A stretch of DNA of 64,000 nt from an uncultured Lachnospiraceae bacterium. Its GTDB lineage: Bacteria > Bacillota > Clostridia > Lachnospirales > Lachnospiraceae. The notes beneath the pieces were generated by a model. The model ran no database searches, was not told the DNA's origin, and saw only the letters and a program-made list of their open reading frames with translations. The position numbers and the translations under genes are program-made. Below are positions 25,001 through 33,010 of the stretch, piece after piece. The stretch's first letter is position 1; every line of letters begins with the position of its first letter. The stretch spans positions 124,001-188,000 of the forward strand of contig CAJUFN010000001.1 in the NCBI GenBank assembly GCA_910585545.1, in the 5' to 3' direction.

Positions 25001-28000
25001 ATACTCCGCCTTTACCGCATTTGCAGCCAAAACGTGATAATTTAATGCACTGTCATTCCTGATTTCGCATCCTAAGGTTCCTTCCGGTCGGATATATACA
25101 TGCATGTGGCGATTATTGTTATTAATGCTGCCGTTTGCAATACTGAATAAACTTTGAATAATGTAATTGCTTGTAGAGGTATATTGTATAATAAAGGTTC
25201 CCTCCTCAAGATTCATCAGCTTTTCTGCGTATGCTTCCGTTGTAATATCTACCGGACTGCCAGAACTGATTTCCTGATTTTCTTTTTCAAATATCAAACC
25301 TTTTCCAATCGCATAAATTTCAAATTTTTCTTCTTTTGAAACTTTGCCGCATACTGCTTTTATGCGAATCAGATAAATATTTCCTTCTTCAAGCTGTCCT
25401 TTTATTTTCAGCTTACCTTCCTCGATGTCAAATAATGTATTATGGTTGCTTCCTTCCCCTTCACACAATTCAAATACATAACTTCCTTCCGGTGCCATAG
25501 AACTAACAGAGAAGTTTCCTATCACAGCATTGACAGACAAATCTTTTGCCTTTTTATTGCTAAGCAAAATATCAAACATCTCTTCGGAATCTTCCTTTAA
25601 GGCAATTTCCTGTTTTGCAAAAACGACCTTCTTTGCTTCATTTTTCAAATATGCGCTTACTTCCACCTCATATGTACGCTCACTCGGAATATCTTTTAAA
25701 ATTGCATATTCCTCACCATCTTTTATCGAGATTTCATAGCTTTGCGCATCGTCTTTTGTTGTTGCCTTTAAAGTAACTTGTCCAATCTGCAAACCGCTTT
25801 CTTCTTTCAATTGTGCAACAGACACACCAATTCGATTCGCACCACTTTGCAGTGACGGTACTACCGCAGTTGCTTCTTGTACAATTGGCATTTTATAAAA
25901 TAAATTTGTAATCTTGCTGTCATCTGTCCAAAGACCACATCCTTTAATGAATTGTCTTGTCATAATCAGATGTCCGTTCACACCAGGATGGATGTTATTA
26001 CCAAATAAATACTGTGCTCCTTTCAGCCATGGATAACTGGTGAACGCTTCCTGTATTTTTGTATACTGATCAATGTAGATAAGATCATTCTCCTTGGCAA
26101 TCTCCTTCATTTCTTCGATACAAGCGACAATGTTCGTTTCTCTTACTCCGGCATTCCAAACTGATGTCGGACTTCTTAAAATAATCACCGCATCCGGATT
26201 GAGTTCTTTCACCTTGTCAATAATAGTCTGTAATTTTTCTTTGTATGTGCTTGCATCTGCATTATTTGCTGCATCATTGGTTCCAAGCATAATGGACACA
26301 ACATCCGGCATATATTTTTTTAGTCTTTGCTCAATCGTATTTAAGGTACTTATCGTGGTAGCGCCTGATACGGCTGTATTCACCACAACATCCTCCGTAC
26401 GTCCTAACTGATCTCTTAGATATTTCTCAAAAGTCTGTGCGATACCGTCATATCCATATGTCCAAAGAGCGCCATGCGTAATGGAATCTCCCATAAACAG
26501 CCATGTCATAGACTCCTTCTCATCCATCATATCCGTAATTGCCTGCTGTTTACGATCAAGAACTGGCACATTTTGATCAGCATGACGGCCATTTTCAATG
26601 ATTCCTTTCATCGTAACCAATTGTTTTTTTCCATCAGAAGACTGAATTTTCAGGACATATTCCTTACCTTCCACAAGTCCCGGAATCTCAAAAGTATTGC
26701 CTGTAATATTTCCGGAAACAATCGTTTCTTCCATATTTAATTCATATTTCCATTCCGTATTATCTTCATCAGAAATGGTAACTTGCAAGGAAGAGTCTGT
26801 TGATGTTATCTTTGGCTGTACATTAAGATAACTGTCTGCCTGCTCTTCCTGTTCCAGATTCAAGGTTACTCCACTTCCCGGATATCCGTTACTTGATCCG
26901 AATGTAGCTTCCGAAAACTGCTTACCAACTTCAAAATGTCCTCTTGCATTTAATGATCCGTCTTCCTGCAGTTTATTGGTTTTGAAATCTTCCGTATTTG
27001 TCTTCGTAAAATGATCAACTACAACAATACGATCATATTTTTCATGCTCGTTCTGGTATTCTCCTACCACCTCATCAACTGCACCACAGTATTTTCGGAT
27101 CATAGCATTACTGCTGTCATTTTTTACTGCAAATGGTTTCTGAATTACTGCAAAGCCGCCATTATTCTCTTTTAAGGCCAGCGATTTGTCAATAAAGACC
27201 TTTAAGTCTTTTTTAAACTGTGTAATATTTTCATCACCCTGGCTGTAATCTTCTTCTCCAATCATATAAACGGCTGCCTTTGGACCAAATGCCGTTACCA
27301 ACTTATCATAAGCTGATACCACATCGGAAATTGTCCGTCCTGACTTTCCAGTATTGATGGTATATCTTTGACGTCCGTTTTCATTAACACTGTTTGTCCA
27401 TCTTACATATTCTTCGAATTGTCCGATATAATTACGGATACCTTGTGTCTGCGCATATCCTCCTTGGACGGCACTGCCGCCAGTAAAAACCCATGAATTA
27501 TCGCCATACGCAGTATTGAACATTTCAGAAATATTCATTCCCGGTTTATCTTTTCCTGAATAACCATTTCTGGATATCTCAATTGCCGCTTCGTCCGAAA
27601 GAATCTCATCTGTTACAATAACCTGTGAAATTGCACCTTTGAATCCATAGGCAATCGTACCATCCGGATTCTTCTGTGCACCAATCGTTACCTGATCCAG
27701 AATATTTTGTTTTGCAAACATTCCTTTGTTCGTTTCAACTGTATTACTCCACTTTTCTACGCCGTCTATAGTAACACGCATGTATTTACCGTCCGGATTA
27801 CAGCTTAAAACGATCGTATGCCAATCCCCATCCTTAAAAGAGTATGGTCCTCCTATCTCAGCTTGTGTGTGTTTATATACAAATCGAAACATTTCATTGT
27901 TATTTTTTAAGAACATCGAAGTACAGTCTGAACCATAACCCAGATTTGCAGGCAGATTAATACTTGCGTCCTTTGTTCCAAGCAACACGCCTAACGTATT

Positions 28001-28636
28001 GGAGGAATCTGCTTTAAATCTTAAAATAATAGATCCTGTATTTACTTTATGCAACAAATCAGCGCTCTCACTGACATCTACTCCACGCTCTCCATTAAAA
28101 ATCTGATCCTCACCTTCAAATTCTTTTGCAAGAGCCGCATATGTTTTCAAAGCATCCATACCTACTTTGACATGATCGGTTACTGGTTTGCTTTGTGCAA
28201 TTTCTTCTGTTCCTGTATATGCTTTTACCACATAAGAATAAACAACAGCATCTTTTACTGTTCTATCCTGGAAGCTGACCGTTGTTCCATCCAGTTTTTC
28301 TTCCGTCACCTCTGTGGTCTCGCCATTCGCACTTCGAAATACTCTGTAACCATCGGCATTCTTTACTGGTTTCCATGTAATTGCCGCACTATCGTAACCC
28401 GTTTTTACCTGTATTTCTAATGCCTCCTCGCTTCTTAGAACACGGTATCCAGTTGCTTCAACCATCGGCTTCCAACGAATATGATTTGAACTATAGCGCG
28501 CCTCTACACTCGCCTGCAGTTCAATTCCGTCTCCGGCATGTACCATGTGCATATTCCCTGAAACAGCTCCTGCGATAGTTGCAAGAGCAATGCATATCGT
28601 CATACAAAGGGCTATTCGTTTTTTCATCTTTTTCAT
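22019..28636 (-). CDS. Giant cell-surface sialidase with SGNH esterase-like domains
   Basis: 2205 residues, secreted. Order: signal peptide (1-35), fibronectin-like strands (44-157), LamG-like domain (180-360), degenerate SGNH domain (370-600, GGS at 386-388), a second SGNH hydrolase (700-905: GDSI with Ser718, GTND, IHPG with His883), linker, CBM40-like lectin (1112-1304), GH33 sialidase (1310-1790), an InlB-type repeat (1794-1862), four FIVAR repeats (1870-2150) and a membrane anchor. The sialidase retains Arg1326 (YRIP), Asp1351, Glu1626, Arg1642, Arg1705/1706 and Tyr1745, plus four Asp boxes. It releases, and probably de-O-acetylates, sialic acids on mucin. The ATG at 28636 has a GGAG site; a TTG one codon earlier is less likely. 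A KTGDD motif (about 2170) replaces LPxTG. Confidence 0.93.
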   Translation of the reverse strand: MKKMKKRIALCMTICIALATIAGAVSGNMHMVHAGDGIELQASVEARYSSNHIRWKPMVEATGYRVLRSEEALEIQVKTGYDSAAITWKPVKNADGYRVFRSANGETTEVTEEKLDGTTVSFQDRTVKDAVVYSYVVKAYTGTEEIAQSKPVTDHVKVGMDALKTYAALAKEFEGEDQIFNGERGVDVSESADLLHKVNTGSIILRFKADSSNTLGVLLGTKDASINLPANLGYGSDCTSMFLKNNNEMFRFVYKHTQAEIGGPYSFKDGDWHTIVLSCNPDGKYMRVTIDGVEKWSNTVETNKGMFAKQNILDQVTIGAQKNPDGTIAYGFKGAISQVIVTDEILSDEAAIEISRNGYSGKDKPGMNISEMFNTAYGDNSWVFTGGSAVQGGYAQTQGIRNYIGQFEEYVRWTNSVNENGRQRYTINTGKSGRTISDVVSAYDKLVTAFGPKAAVYMIGEEDYSQGDENITQFKKDLKVFIDKSLALKENNGGFAVIQKPFAVKNDSSNAMIRKYCGAVDEVVGEYQNEHEKYDRIVVVDHFTKTNTEDFKTNKLQEDGSLNARGHFEVGKQFSEATFGSSNGYPGSGVTLNLEQEEQADSYLNVQPKITSTDSSLQVTISDEDNTEWKYELNMEETIVSGNITGNTFEIPGLVEGKEYVLKIQSSDGKKQLVTMKGIIENGRHADQNVPVLDRKQQAITDMMDEKESMTWLFMGDSITHGALWTYGYDGIAQTFEKYLRDQLGRTEDVVVNTAVSGATTISTLNTIEQRLKKYMPDVVSIMLGTNDAANNADASTYKEKLQTIIDKVKELNPDAVIILRSPTSVWNAGVRETNIVACIEEMKEIAKENDLIYIDQYTKIQEAFTSYPWLKGAQYLFGNNIHPGVNGHLIMTRQFIKGCGLWTDDSKITNLFYKMPIVQEATAVVPSLQSGANRIGVSVAQLKEESGLQIGQVTLKATTKDDAQSYEISIKDGEEYAILKDIPSERTYEVEVSAYLKNEAKKVVFAKQEIALKEDSEEMFDILLSNKKAKDLSVNAVIGNFSVSSMAPEGSYVFELCEGEGSNHNTLFDIEEGKLKIKGQLEEGNIYLIRIKAVCGKVSKEEKFEIYAIGKGLIFEKENQEISSGSPVDITTEAYAEKLMNLEEGTFIIQYTSTSNYIIQSLFSIANGSINNNNRHMHVYIRPEGTLGCEIRNDSALNYHVLAANAVKAEYKGSPAKNTIALKADKENGQYKLFANGSLVATVDAATIGGFKFAQDITGLDTVQIGATKRGGTAAYPFGGMVHRISVYETALSDEELIEATAVTEFPELQQIFHKNDGTGANYYRIPSLLTLKSGNMISAIDARFGGTHDSPNNIDIAVSRSEDGGKEWSEPFLAFHYDDFEDNTLEIPLGTQVRVNQSASFIDPVLLQDEETERVFLIADAMPAGYGSPQAVSGSGYKEINGQKYLKLQKAGETDYNYTVRENNIIYDDRTNEATEYSLNANFEILKNNELQTVKQKASRYDPTGTSGALVVDTTNKDVAMNIMYENATFKVLPTTWLYMKYSDDDGKTWSDPVFLNGMVKPENSRVLVVGPGRGIQIKDGSYKGRLIIPVYDTSKSGIIYSDDHGITWTYAEGPNTSAAAMSETQIVEMPDGSLKVYARSNNSKIASAASIDGGETWSAAQYVEGLTQPGWGSQLSVIRYDGLIDGKPAVIMSSPAGVGNYRRDGRVKIGLITDTNEGGIAKYQVEWKYDYSVDGQNVGFAYSCLTELPNHNIGLLYEKYDSYNPAELHSQDIIKYEELTLSDLMGAKAVRVTTAVSGNGSVSKSNTVIAGTNITVLAIPDEGYRLAGWINESGDVVHTELTYTFTAADDITLTAVFEKDPEETEIGKKELETLILEIERKDLDEYTEESVNTLLKTVKVGREVLAMEECSQGMIELTLNMIRAALNGLTKKPSEMKPANKTALQEAIAFVEAKDLSIYTDKSVEILRKALDAAYAVIEDEELGEDDQAIVDRVKDTLMAAFETLVLKETKNVDKDDLKKLIDKSVQFDSAKDLYTEESFAKFKTAYDEAIRVYHDENATQEEVDASRANLETGRRELREKPNKDKLEELLGKIAKMNLGLYTEATSQAVKAAYQEAITVFEDENATQLEVSQAIAKLQNAAKELEKAAKKPEKTVKESEKATRAVKTGDDTTRVLWLTLIFLAVLESMKTGRGLLNKVSKR

Positions 28637-28679
28637 CAACCTTCTCCTTTCCTTTTATATTAAACGATATAGGATACAT

Positions 28680-28708
28680 ATTATACCATTTTAGGGAATA
28701 TTTAACAA
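28680..28708 (-). promoter_or_regulatory. Sialidase gene promoter
   Basis: Minus strand: TTGTTA (28703-28708), a 17-nt spacer, TATAAT (28680-28685), 44 nt before the ATG. The -35 overlaps the T run of the preceding terminator. No catabolite-repression site was recognised. Confidence 0.75.
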
Positions 28709-28738
28709 TAAAACCCAATAATTTTTTTGCTTATTGGG
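28704..28738 (-). terminator. Terminator after the 106-residue membrane protein gene
   Basis: CCCAATAA / TTATTGGG (28714-28721 with 28731-28738), 9-nt loop, then TTTTATTG on the minus strand. The stop codon of the upstream gene lies in the stem. Confidence 0.75.
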
Positions 28739-29051
28739 GAAATTTTATGAAATTCTCCAATTTTTTCTGCATTCCGAAGGGCTGACTGATTTCCTTAATA
28801 ATTGCGGATGGTTTCCAGTTTAAGATTTCTGTTTCTTTATAGTCTGCCAACACAAAAACTGCAAAACAAAGAATACAGATAAAGGAACGGATTCCAAATG
28901 TCCCGCCTTTTCCAACTTCTGTATCCTCTTCATACAATTCCTTGTAAAAAGCCCGGTACCTTGGATGAACCGCCGGAGGCATCCCCTTATCATAATATCT
29001 CATCCTTGTCTGTTCCAGAAGTTCTTTCCTGCGCCGCTCTGTATCATTCAT
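28731..29051 (-). CDS. Small single-pass membrane protein, function unknown
   Basis: 106 residues: a charged N-terminal half (RRRKELLEQTRMRYYDKG) with a tyrosine-rich segment, one hydrophobic segment at about 55-70 (IRSFICILCFAVFVLADY), then a short outer tail ending in an amphipathic stretch. A GAGGAT ribosome site precedes the ATG. It stands alone between the histidine operon terminator and its own terminator. I do not recognise the family. Confidence 0.65.
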   Translation of the reverse strand: MNDTERRRKELLEQTRMRYYDKGMPPAVHPRYRAFYKELYEEDTEVGKGGTFGIRSFICILCFAVFVLADYKETEILNWKPSAIIKEISQPFGMQKKLENFIKFPQ

Positions 29052-29083
29052 ATCCTCACACTCCTGTGCTTCGTTTATGTACC

Positions 29084-29117
29084 AAAAAGGAACATATATT
29101 TACTAGAATATATGTCC
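29084..29117 (-). terminator. Terminator of the histidine operon
   Basis: GGAACATATATT (29089-29100) pairs with AATATATGTCC (29107-29117) with one bulge, followed by TTTTTGG on the minus strand, ~30 nt after hisIE. Confidence 0.75.
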
Positions 29118-29145
29118 CTCTCATTTATTTTATGCGCGTTTGAAT

Positions 29146-30429
29146 TTAGCGGTCGGCAAGCTCATTGATGATATCTTCCCAACTCACGCCTCGTTCTACC
29201 ATTAAGACCATCGCATGATATAAGAAATCTGCCATTTCGTATTTAATTTCTTCCGGATTCGGATTCTTGGCTGCAATAACAATTTCAGTCGCTTCCTCTC
29301 CCAATTTTTTCAGGATCTTATCAATCCCTTTCTCAAAAAGATAATTTGTATAAGAACCTTCTTTCGGATTCTTTTTTCGGTCTAGGATTGTTTCATATAC
29401 GGTATCAAAAATCCGCAGAGGATTTTTTCCATTGTAATCGGCTCCTGCCACGGTCTGAAAGAAGCAAGTCGGATTCCCCGTATGACAAGCAGCTCCGATC
29501 TGGTCTACTTTCGCAAGCAAAGTGTCTTTATCACAATCAATCATCAATGATTTTACATACTGATAATGCCCGGAAGTGTCTCCCTTGATCCAAAGTTCCT
29601 GCCTGCTCCTGCTAAAATAAGTCATACGCCCGGTTTTCAATGTATGTTCAAATGCTTGTCTGTTCATATAAGCAAGCATCAGTACTTCTGCAGTCTTATA
29701 GTCTTGCACGACAACCGGAAGCAATCCGTCACTGTTTAATTTGAACTGTGAAAAATCCATCGCCGATTCAAACTGCATCATTTTAATCTCTTCTTTTGCA
29801 CATTTTTCTTTAAAATCTGTAAAACTCATATCCGGTTGACTGATATAACGCCCGGATACTCCAAGAATTCCCTCTGCTTTTAAGATTTTAAAAATCTCCT
29901 CGTCTTCCATCGTATCTGTCAATACAATCGCCGGAAGATTTGTAATATTGGAAATGGAATTTAAATCCAGTCGATGCATAAACAATATGCCGTCACAAGT
30001 CTTTTCAATAAGACGTCTATGTTTAAAAAGCGCATCAAGATCATTTAAAGATACAACAATCTTATCATTTCCGAAACGCCCGGAAGCCTCATTCATCATA
30101 TTCGGTGCGTTATTCTTAGACAAATTAAGAATCGCTCTTTTTGCTCCGGCATACAGAATCTTTTTCACGTCTTCGAGACGTTCAATATGCCCTCCGGCAG
30201 AAACCGGAATATGTATTGCACGACACACATGACGAAGCAGATCAATTGCTTCCTCATGTTCTTCTTCCGACTCTGACAGATCAAACCAGATAATCTCATC
30301 CGCACCATTTTCGCTGTACCGTTTCGCAAGTGCAAGTACATCATCTTCTATCACTTCCGAATTATCAAACCATGCAACTGCTTTTTGTTCTTTCACAAAA
30401 ATACATGGAATCAATCGTCTGTAACCCAT
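29146..30429 (-). CDS. hisIE: HisIE bifunctional enzyme with an N-terminal degenerate HisF-like barrel
   Basis: 427 residues. The C-terminal part is HisI (phosphoribosyl-AMP cyclohydrolase, about 220-330, with KGDTSGHYQYVKS and HTGNPTCFF) followed by HisE (phosphoribosyl-ATP pyrophosphatase, about 340-427, LKKLGEEATEIVIAAK), steps 2 and 3 of histidine synthesis. The first ~215 residues look like HisF: RRLIPCIFVKE, LAKRYSENGADEIIWFD, IPVSAGGHIERLEDVKKIL. The two catalytic aspartates of HisF are replaced (Phe11, and Asn129 in VVSLND), so the barrel is probably inactive and structural or regulatory. Last gene of hisZ-G-D-B-IE. Confidence 0.9.
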   Translation of the reverse strand: MGYRRLIPCIFVKEQKAVAWFDNSEVIEDDVLALAKRYSENGADEIIWFDLSESEEEHEEAIDLLRHVCRAIHIPVSAGGHIERLEDVKKILYAGAKRAILNLSKNNAPNMMNEASGRFGNDKIVVSLNDLDALFKHRRLIEKTCDGILFMHRLDLNSISNITNLPAIVLTDTMEDEEIFKILKAEGILGVSGRYISQPDMSFTDFKEKCAKEEIKMMQFESAMDFSQFKLNSDGLLPVVVQDYKTAEVLMLAYMNRQAFEHTLKTGRMTYFSRSRQELWIKGDTSGHYQYVKSLMIDCDKDTLLAKVDQIGAACHTGNPTCFFQTVAGADYNGKNPLRIFDTVYETILDRKKNPKEGSYTNYLFEKGIDKILKKLGEEATEIVIAAKNPNPEEIKYEMADFLYHAMVLMVERGVSWEDIINELADR

Positions 30430-30452
30430 AACAATATCTCCTTTATTTATTC

Positions 30453-31043
30453 TTATAAACTTCCTTTTGTAGACCAGACATCTTTCATTCGCGGTTCTTC
30501 TGACACCGCCATGGCAAGCGCTTTTCCAAATGCCTTAAACAGCGCTTCACACATATGATGCTGATTTCCTTTTTCCATAATCTTCAAGTGCAGATTCATC
30601 ATGGCGCTGTAAGAAACCGCATAAAAGAATTCTTTCACCATCTCCGTGTCCATATCTCCGATAGAAGGCACCAAGAAATCTGCCTGATATGCAAGATATG
30701 GCCTTCCGGACAAATCGATTGCACACATGGCAAGCGTTTCATCCATCGGCAGAAGAAAATAGCCATAACGTTTGATGCCGGCTTTCTCACCCAGCGCTTT
30801 TTTTATTGCCTCACCAATAACGATACCGGTATCTTCAATCGTATGATGACAGTCTACTTCAAGATCTCCTTTTACCGAAACCTCAAGATCAAATAATCCA
30901 TGTTTTGCAAACCCTGCAAGCATATGATCAAAAAAACCGATTCCCGTATGAATATCACTCTTTCCGGTTCCGTCAAGATTTAATTTTATCTGAATCGTTG
31001 TTTCTTTTGTCTGGCGGCTGCAAACCGCAATTCTTTCTCCCAT
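30453..31043 (-). CDS. hisB: Imidazoleglycerol-phosphate dehydratase
   Basis: Converts imidazoleglycerol phosphate to imidazoleacetol phosphate. 196 residues, the monofunctional form. It shows both metal-binding repeats, FFDHMLAGFAKHG with CHHTIEDTGIVIGEAI, and NQHHMCEALFKAFG near the end. The start at 31043 has a GGAGG site; the open frame continues upstream into hisD but is not used. 10 nt separate it from the hisD stop. Confidence 0.96.
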   Translation of the reverse strand: MGERIAVCSRQTKETTIQIKLNLDGTGKSDIHTGIGFFDHMLAGFAKHGLFDLEVSVKGDLEVDCHHTIEDTGIVIGEAIKKALGEKAGIKRYGYFLLPMDETLAMCAIDLSGRPYLAYQADFLVPSIGDMDTEMVKEFFYAVSYSAMMNLHLKIMEKGNQHHMCEALFKAFGKALAMAVSEEPRMKDVWSTKGSL

Positions 31044-31053
31044 AACCTGCCTC

Positions 31054-32349
31054 CTATTCATTCTCGAATCTGACATGGATAGAATTCGCATGCGCAGTAA
31101 GCTGTTCCGCTTTTGCGAATGCCTCAATATCTAAATGCGCTGCTTTAAGCGCTTCTCTTGAATATGAGATGATACTGGACTTTTTGATAAAATCATCCAC
31201 CGAAAGCGGCGAAAAGAATTTTGCCGTTCCATTTGTCGGAAGAATATGGTTTGGTCCCGCAAAATAATCCCCCAGAGGCTCACTGCTGTATTCACCAATG
31301 AAAATAGCTCCTGCGTTCCTGATCTTTGTCATCACCTCAAATGGATTCGCTGTCTGAATCTCCAAATGCTCGGATGCAATCTCATTTGCCGTTTCGATCG
31401 CCTCATCTAACGTATCTGCTATCAGAATATATCCATAGTTATCCAATGACTTTTGAATGATTTCTCCTCTGGACAATTCTTTTACAAATTGATCCACCTC
31501 TTCGGATACTTTATAAGCCAACTCCTCACTGGTCGTTACCAAAATAGCAGAGGCCAATTCATCATGTTCTGCCTGCGACAGCAAATCTGCCGCCACATAA
31601 CGCGGGTTTGCCGTTTCGTCTGCGATTACTAAGATTTCACTTGGTCCTGCCACAGAATCAATACTCACATGTCCATAAACCGCCTTTTTGGCAAGCGCTA
31701 CATAGATATTTCCAGGACCTACGATCTTATCTACTTTTGGAATGCTCTGTGTTCCATAGGCTAAGGCTGCGATTGCCTGTGCACCGCCAACCTTATAAAC
31801 GACATCTACTCCTGCTTCTTTGGCTGCTACCAATGTGTTCGGATTTACTTTCCCGTCTTTTCCAGGTGGGGTTACCATGATAATCTCATCTACGCCGGCG
31901 CACTTTGCCGGAATCACATTCATAAGGACGGACGACGGATACACTGCCTTTCCTCCTGGCACATATACGCCGACACGCTGTAACGGCGTAATCTTCTGTC
32001 CTAATATAGATCCATCCGGCTTTGAATCAAACCAACTGTACTGCTTTTGTTTATCGTGATATTCCCTGATATTTTTAAGCGCCTTTCGGATAATCTCCAA
32101 CAAAGAAGCATCTACGCTTTGATATGCTTCCTCCATTTCTGCATCGGTTACACGGATGGTATCTTTATCAATATCCGCTTTATCAAACTGTTTCGTATAA
32201 GCAAATATCGCCGCATCTTTCTTTTCTTTCACTTCCTGCAAAATAGCAGTCACACGGGCCTCATATTCCGTGTAGTTGTTCGGACTTCTCCTTAACAGAT
32301 CTTCCAAAAGGTTTGCTTTGCTGTCTTTATCTAATTTCTGAATTCTCAT
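31054..32349 (-). CDS. hisD: Histidinol dehydrogenase
   Basis: Two-step oxidation of histidinol to histidine with NAD, zinc-dependent. 431 residues. Motifs: GVYVPGGKAVYPSSVLMN, VDKIVGPGNIYVALAK, SIDSVAGPSEILV and the zinc-site SQAEHDE. The start at 32349 is supported by an AAGGAGG site and an ATGA overlap with the hisG stop. Cotranscribed with hisG and hisB. Confidence 0.97.
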   Translation of the reverse strand: MRIQKLDKDSKANLLEDLLRRSPNNYTEYEARVTAILQEVKEKKDAAIFAYTKQFDKADIDKDTIRVTDAEMEEAYQSVDASLLEIIRKALKNIREYHDKQKQYSWFDSKPDGSILGQKITPLQRVGVYVPGGKAVYPSSVLMNVIPAKCAGVDEIIMVTPPGKDGKVNPNTLVAAKEAGVDVVYKVGGAQAIAALAYGTQSIPKVDKIVGPGNIYVALAKKAVYGHVSIDSVAGPSEILVIADETANPRYVAADLLSQAEHDELASAILVTTSEELAYKVSEEVDQFVKELSRGEIIQKSLDNYGYILIADTLDEAIETANEIASEHLEIQTANPFEVMTKIRNAGAIFIGEYSSEPLGDYFAGPNHILPTNGTAKFFSPLSVDDFIKKSSIISYSREALKAAHLDIEAFAKAEQLTAHANSIHVRFENE

Positions 32350-32996
32350 CTTGCGTCCTCCTTCAAAATTTCTCGAAGACCAGTCACTAATTCTTTGATT
32401 CGGTCGTTTTCCATACGCATGCTGACCGGATTTACTACCATCCTTGCAGACAGCGGACACACTTCCTCCAACACAGCCAGCCCATTCTCTCTTAAGGTTG
32501 AGCCCGTTTCCACGATATCTACGATCACTTCGGAAAGACCTACGATTGGAGCAAGTTCAATCGAACCGTTTAATTTGATAATCTCTACCGTTTGATGCTT
32601 TTTATTATAAAAGTAATCTTTTGCGATTGCCGGATATTTTGTTGCTACCCGGATCAATTCATGATGCAAAAGCAGTTCTTTCGCTTCTTTTGGCCCGCAT
32701 ACACACATCTTGCAGGCGCCAAATCCAAGATCCAGAACTTCATGTACTTTTTTTCCCTCTTCCACCAATATATCTTTCCCGACAACCCCGATGTCTGCCG
32801 CTCCATATTCTACATAGGTTGGTACATCCGGTCCTTTTGCAAGGAAAAATTTTAATTTTAATTCTTCGTTTACAAAAATCAGTTTTCTGGAATTTGGATC
32901 CTTCATTTCCTCACAGGTAATTCCAAGTCTTTCCAGAAGTGCCAGCGTTTTTTTTGCCAGCCGCCCTTTACAGAGCGCAAACGTCAGATACCTCAT
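32346..32996 (-). CDS. hisG: ATP phosphoribosyltransferase catalytic subunit, short form
   Basis: First step of histidine synthesis: ATP plus PRPP. 216 residues, the short HisG that lacks the C-terminal regulatory domain and needs HisZ, encoded upstream. The core shows LTFALCKGRLAKKTLALLE, AADIGVVGKDILVEE and DIVETGSTLRENGL, the PRPP-binding loop. The start has an AAAGGAG site. Confidence 0.96.
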   Translation of the reverse strand: MRYLTFALCKGRLAKKTLALLERLGITCEEMKDPNSRKLIFVNEELKLKFFLAKGPDVPTYVEYGAADIGVVGKDILVEEGKKVHEVLDLGFGACKMCVCGPKEAKELLLHHELIRVATKYPAIAKDYFYNKKHQTVEIIKLNGSIELAPIVGLSEVIVDIVETGSTLRENGLAVLEEVCPLSARMVVNPVSMRMENDRIKELVTGLREILKEDAR

Positions 32997-33010
32997 TGAT
33001 CTATCTCCTT

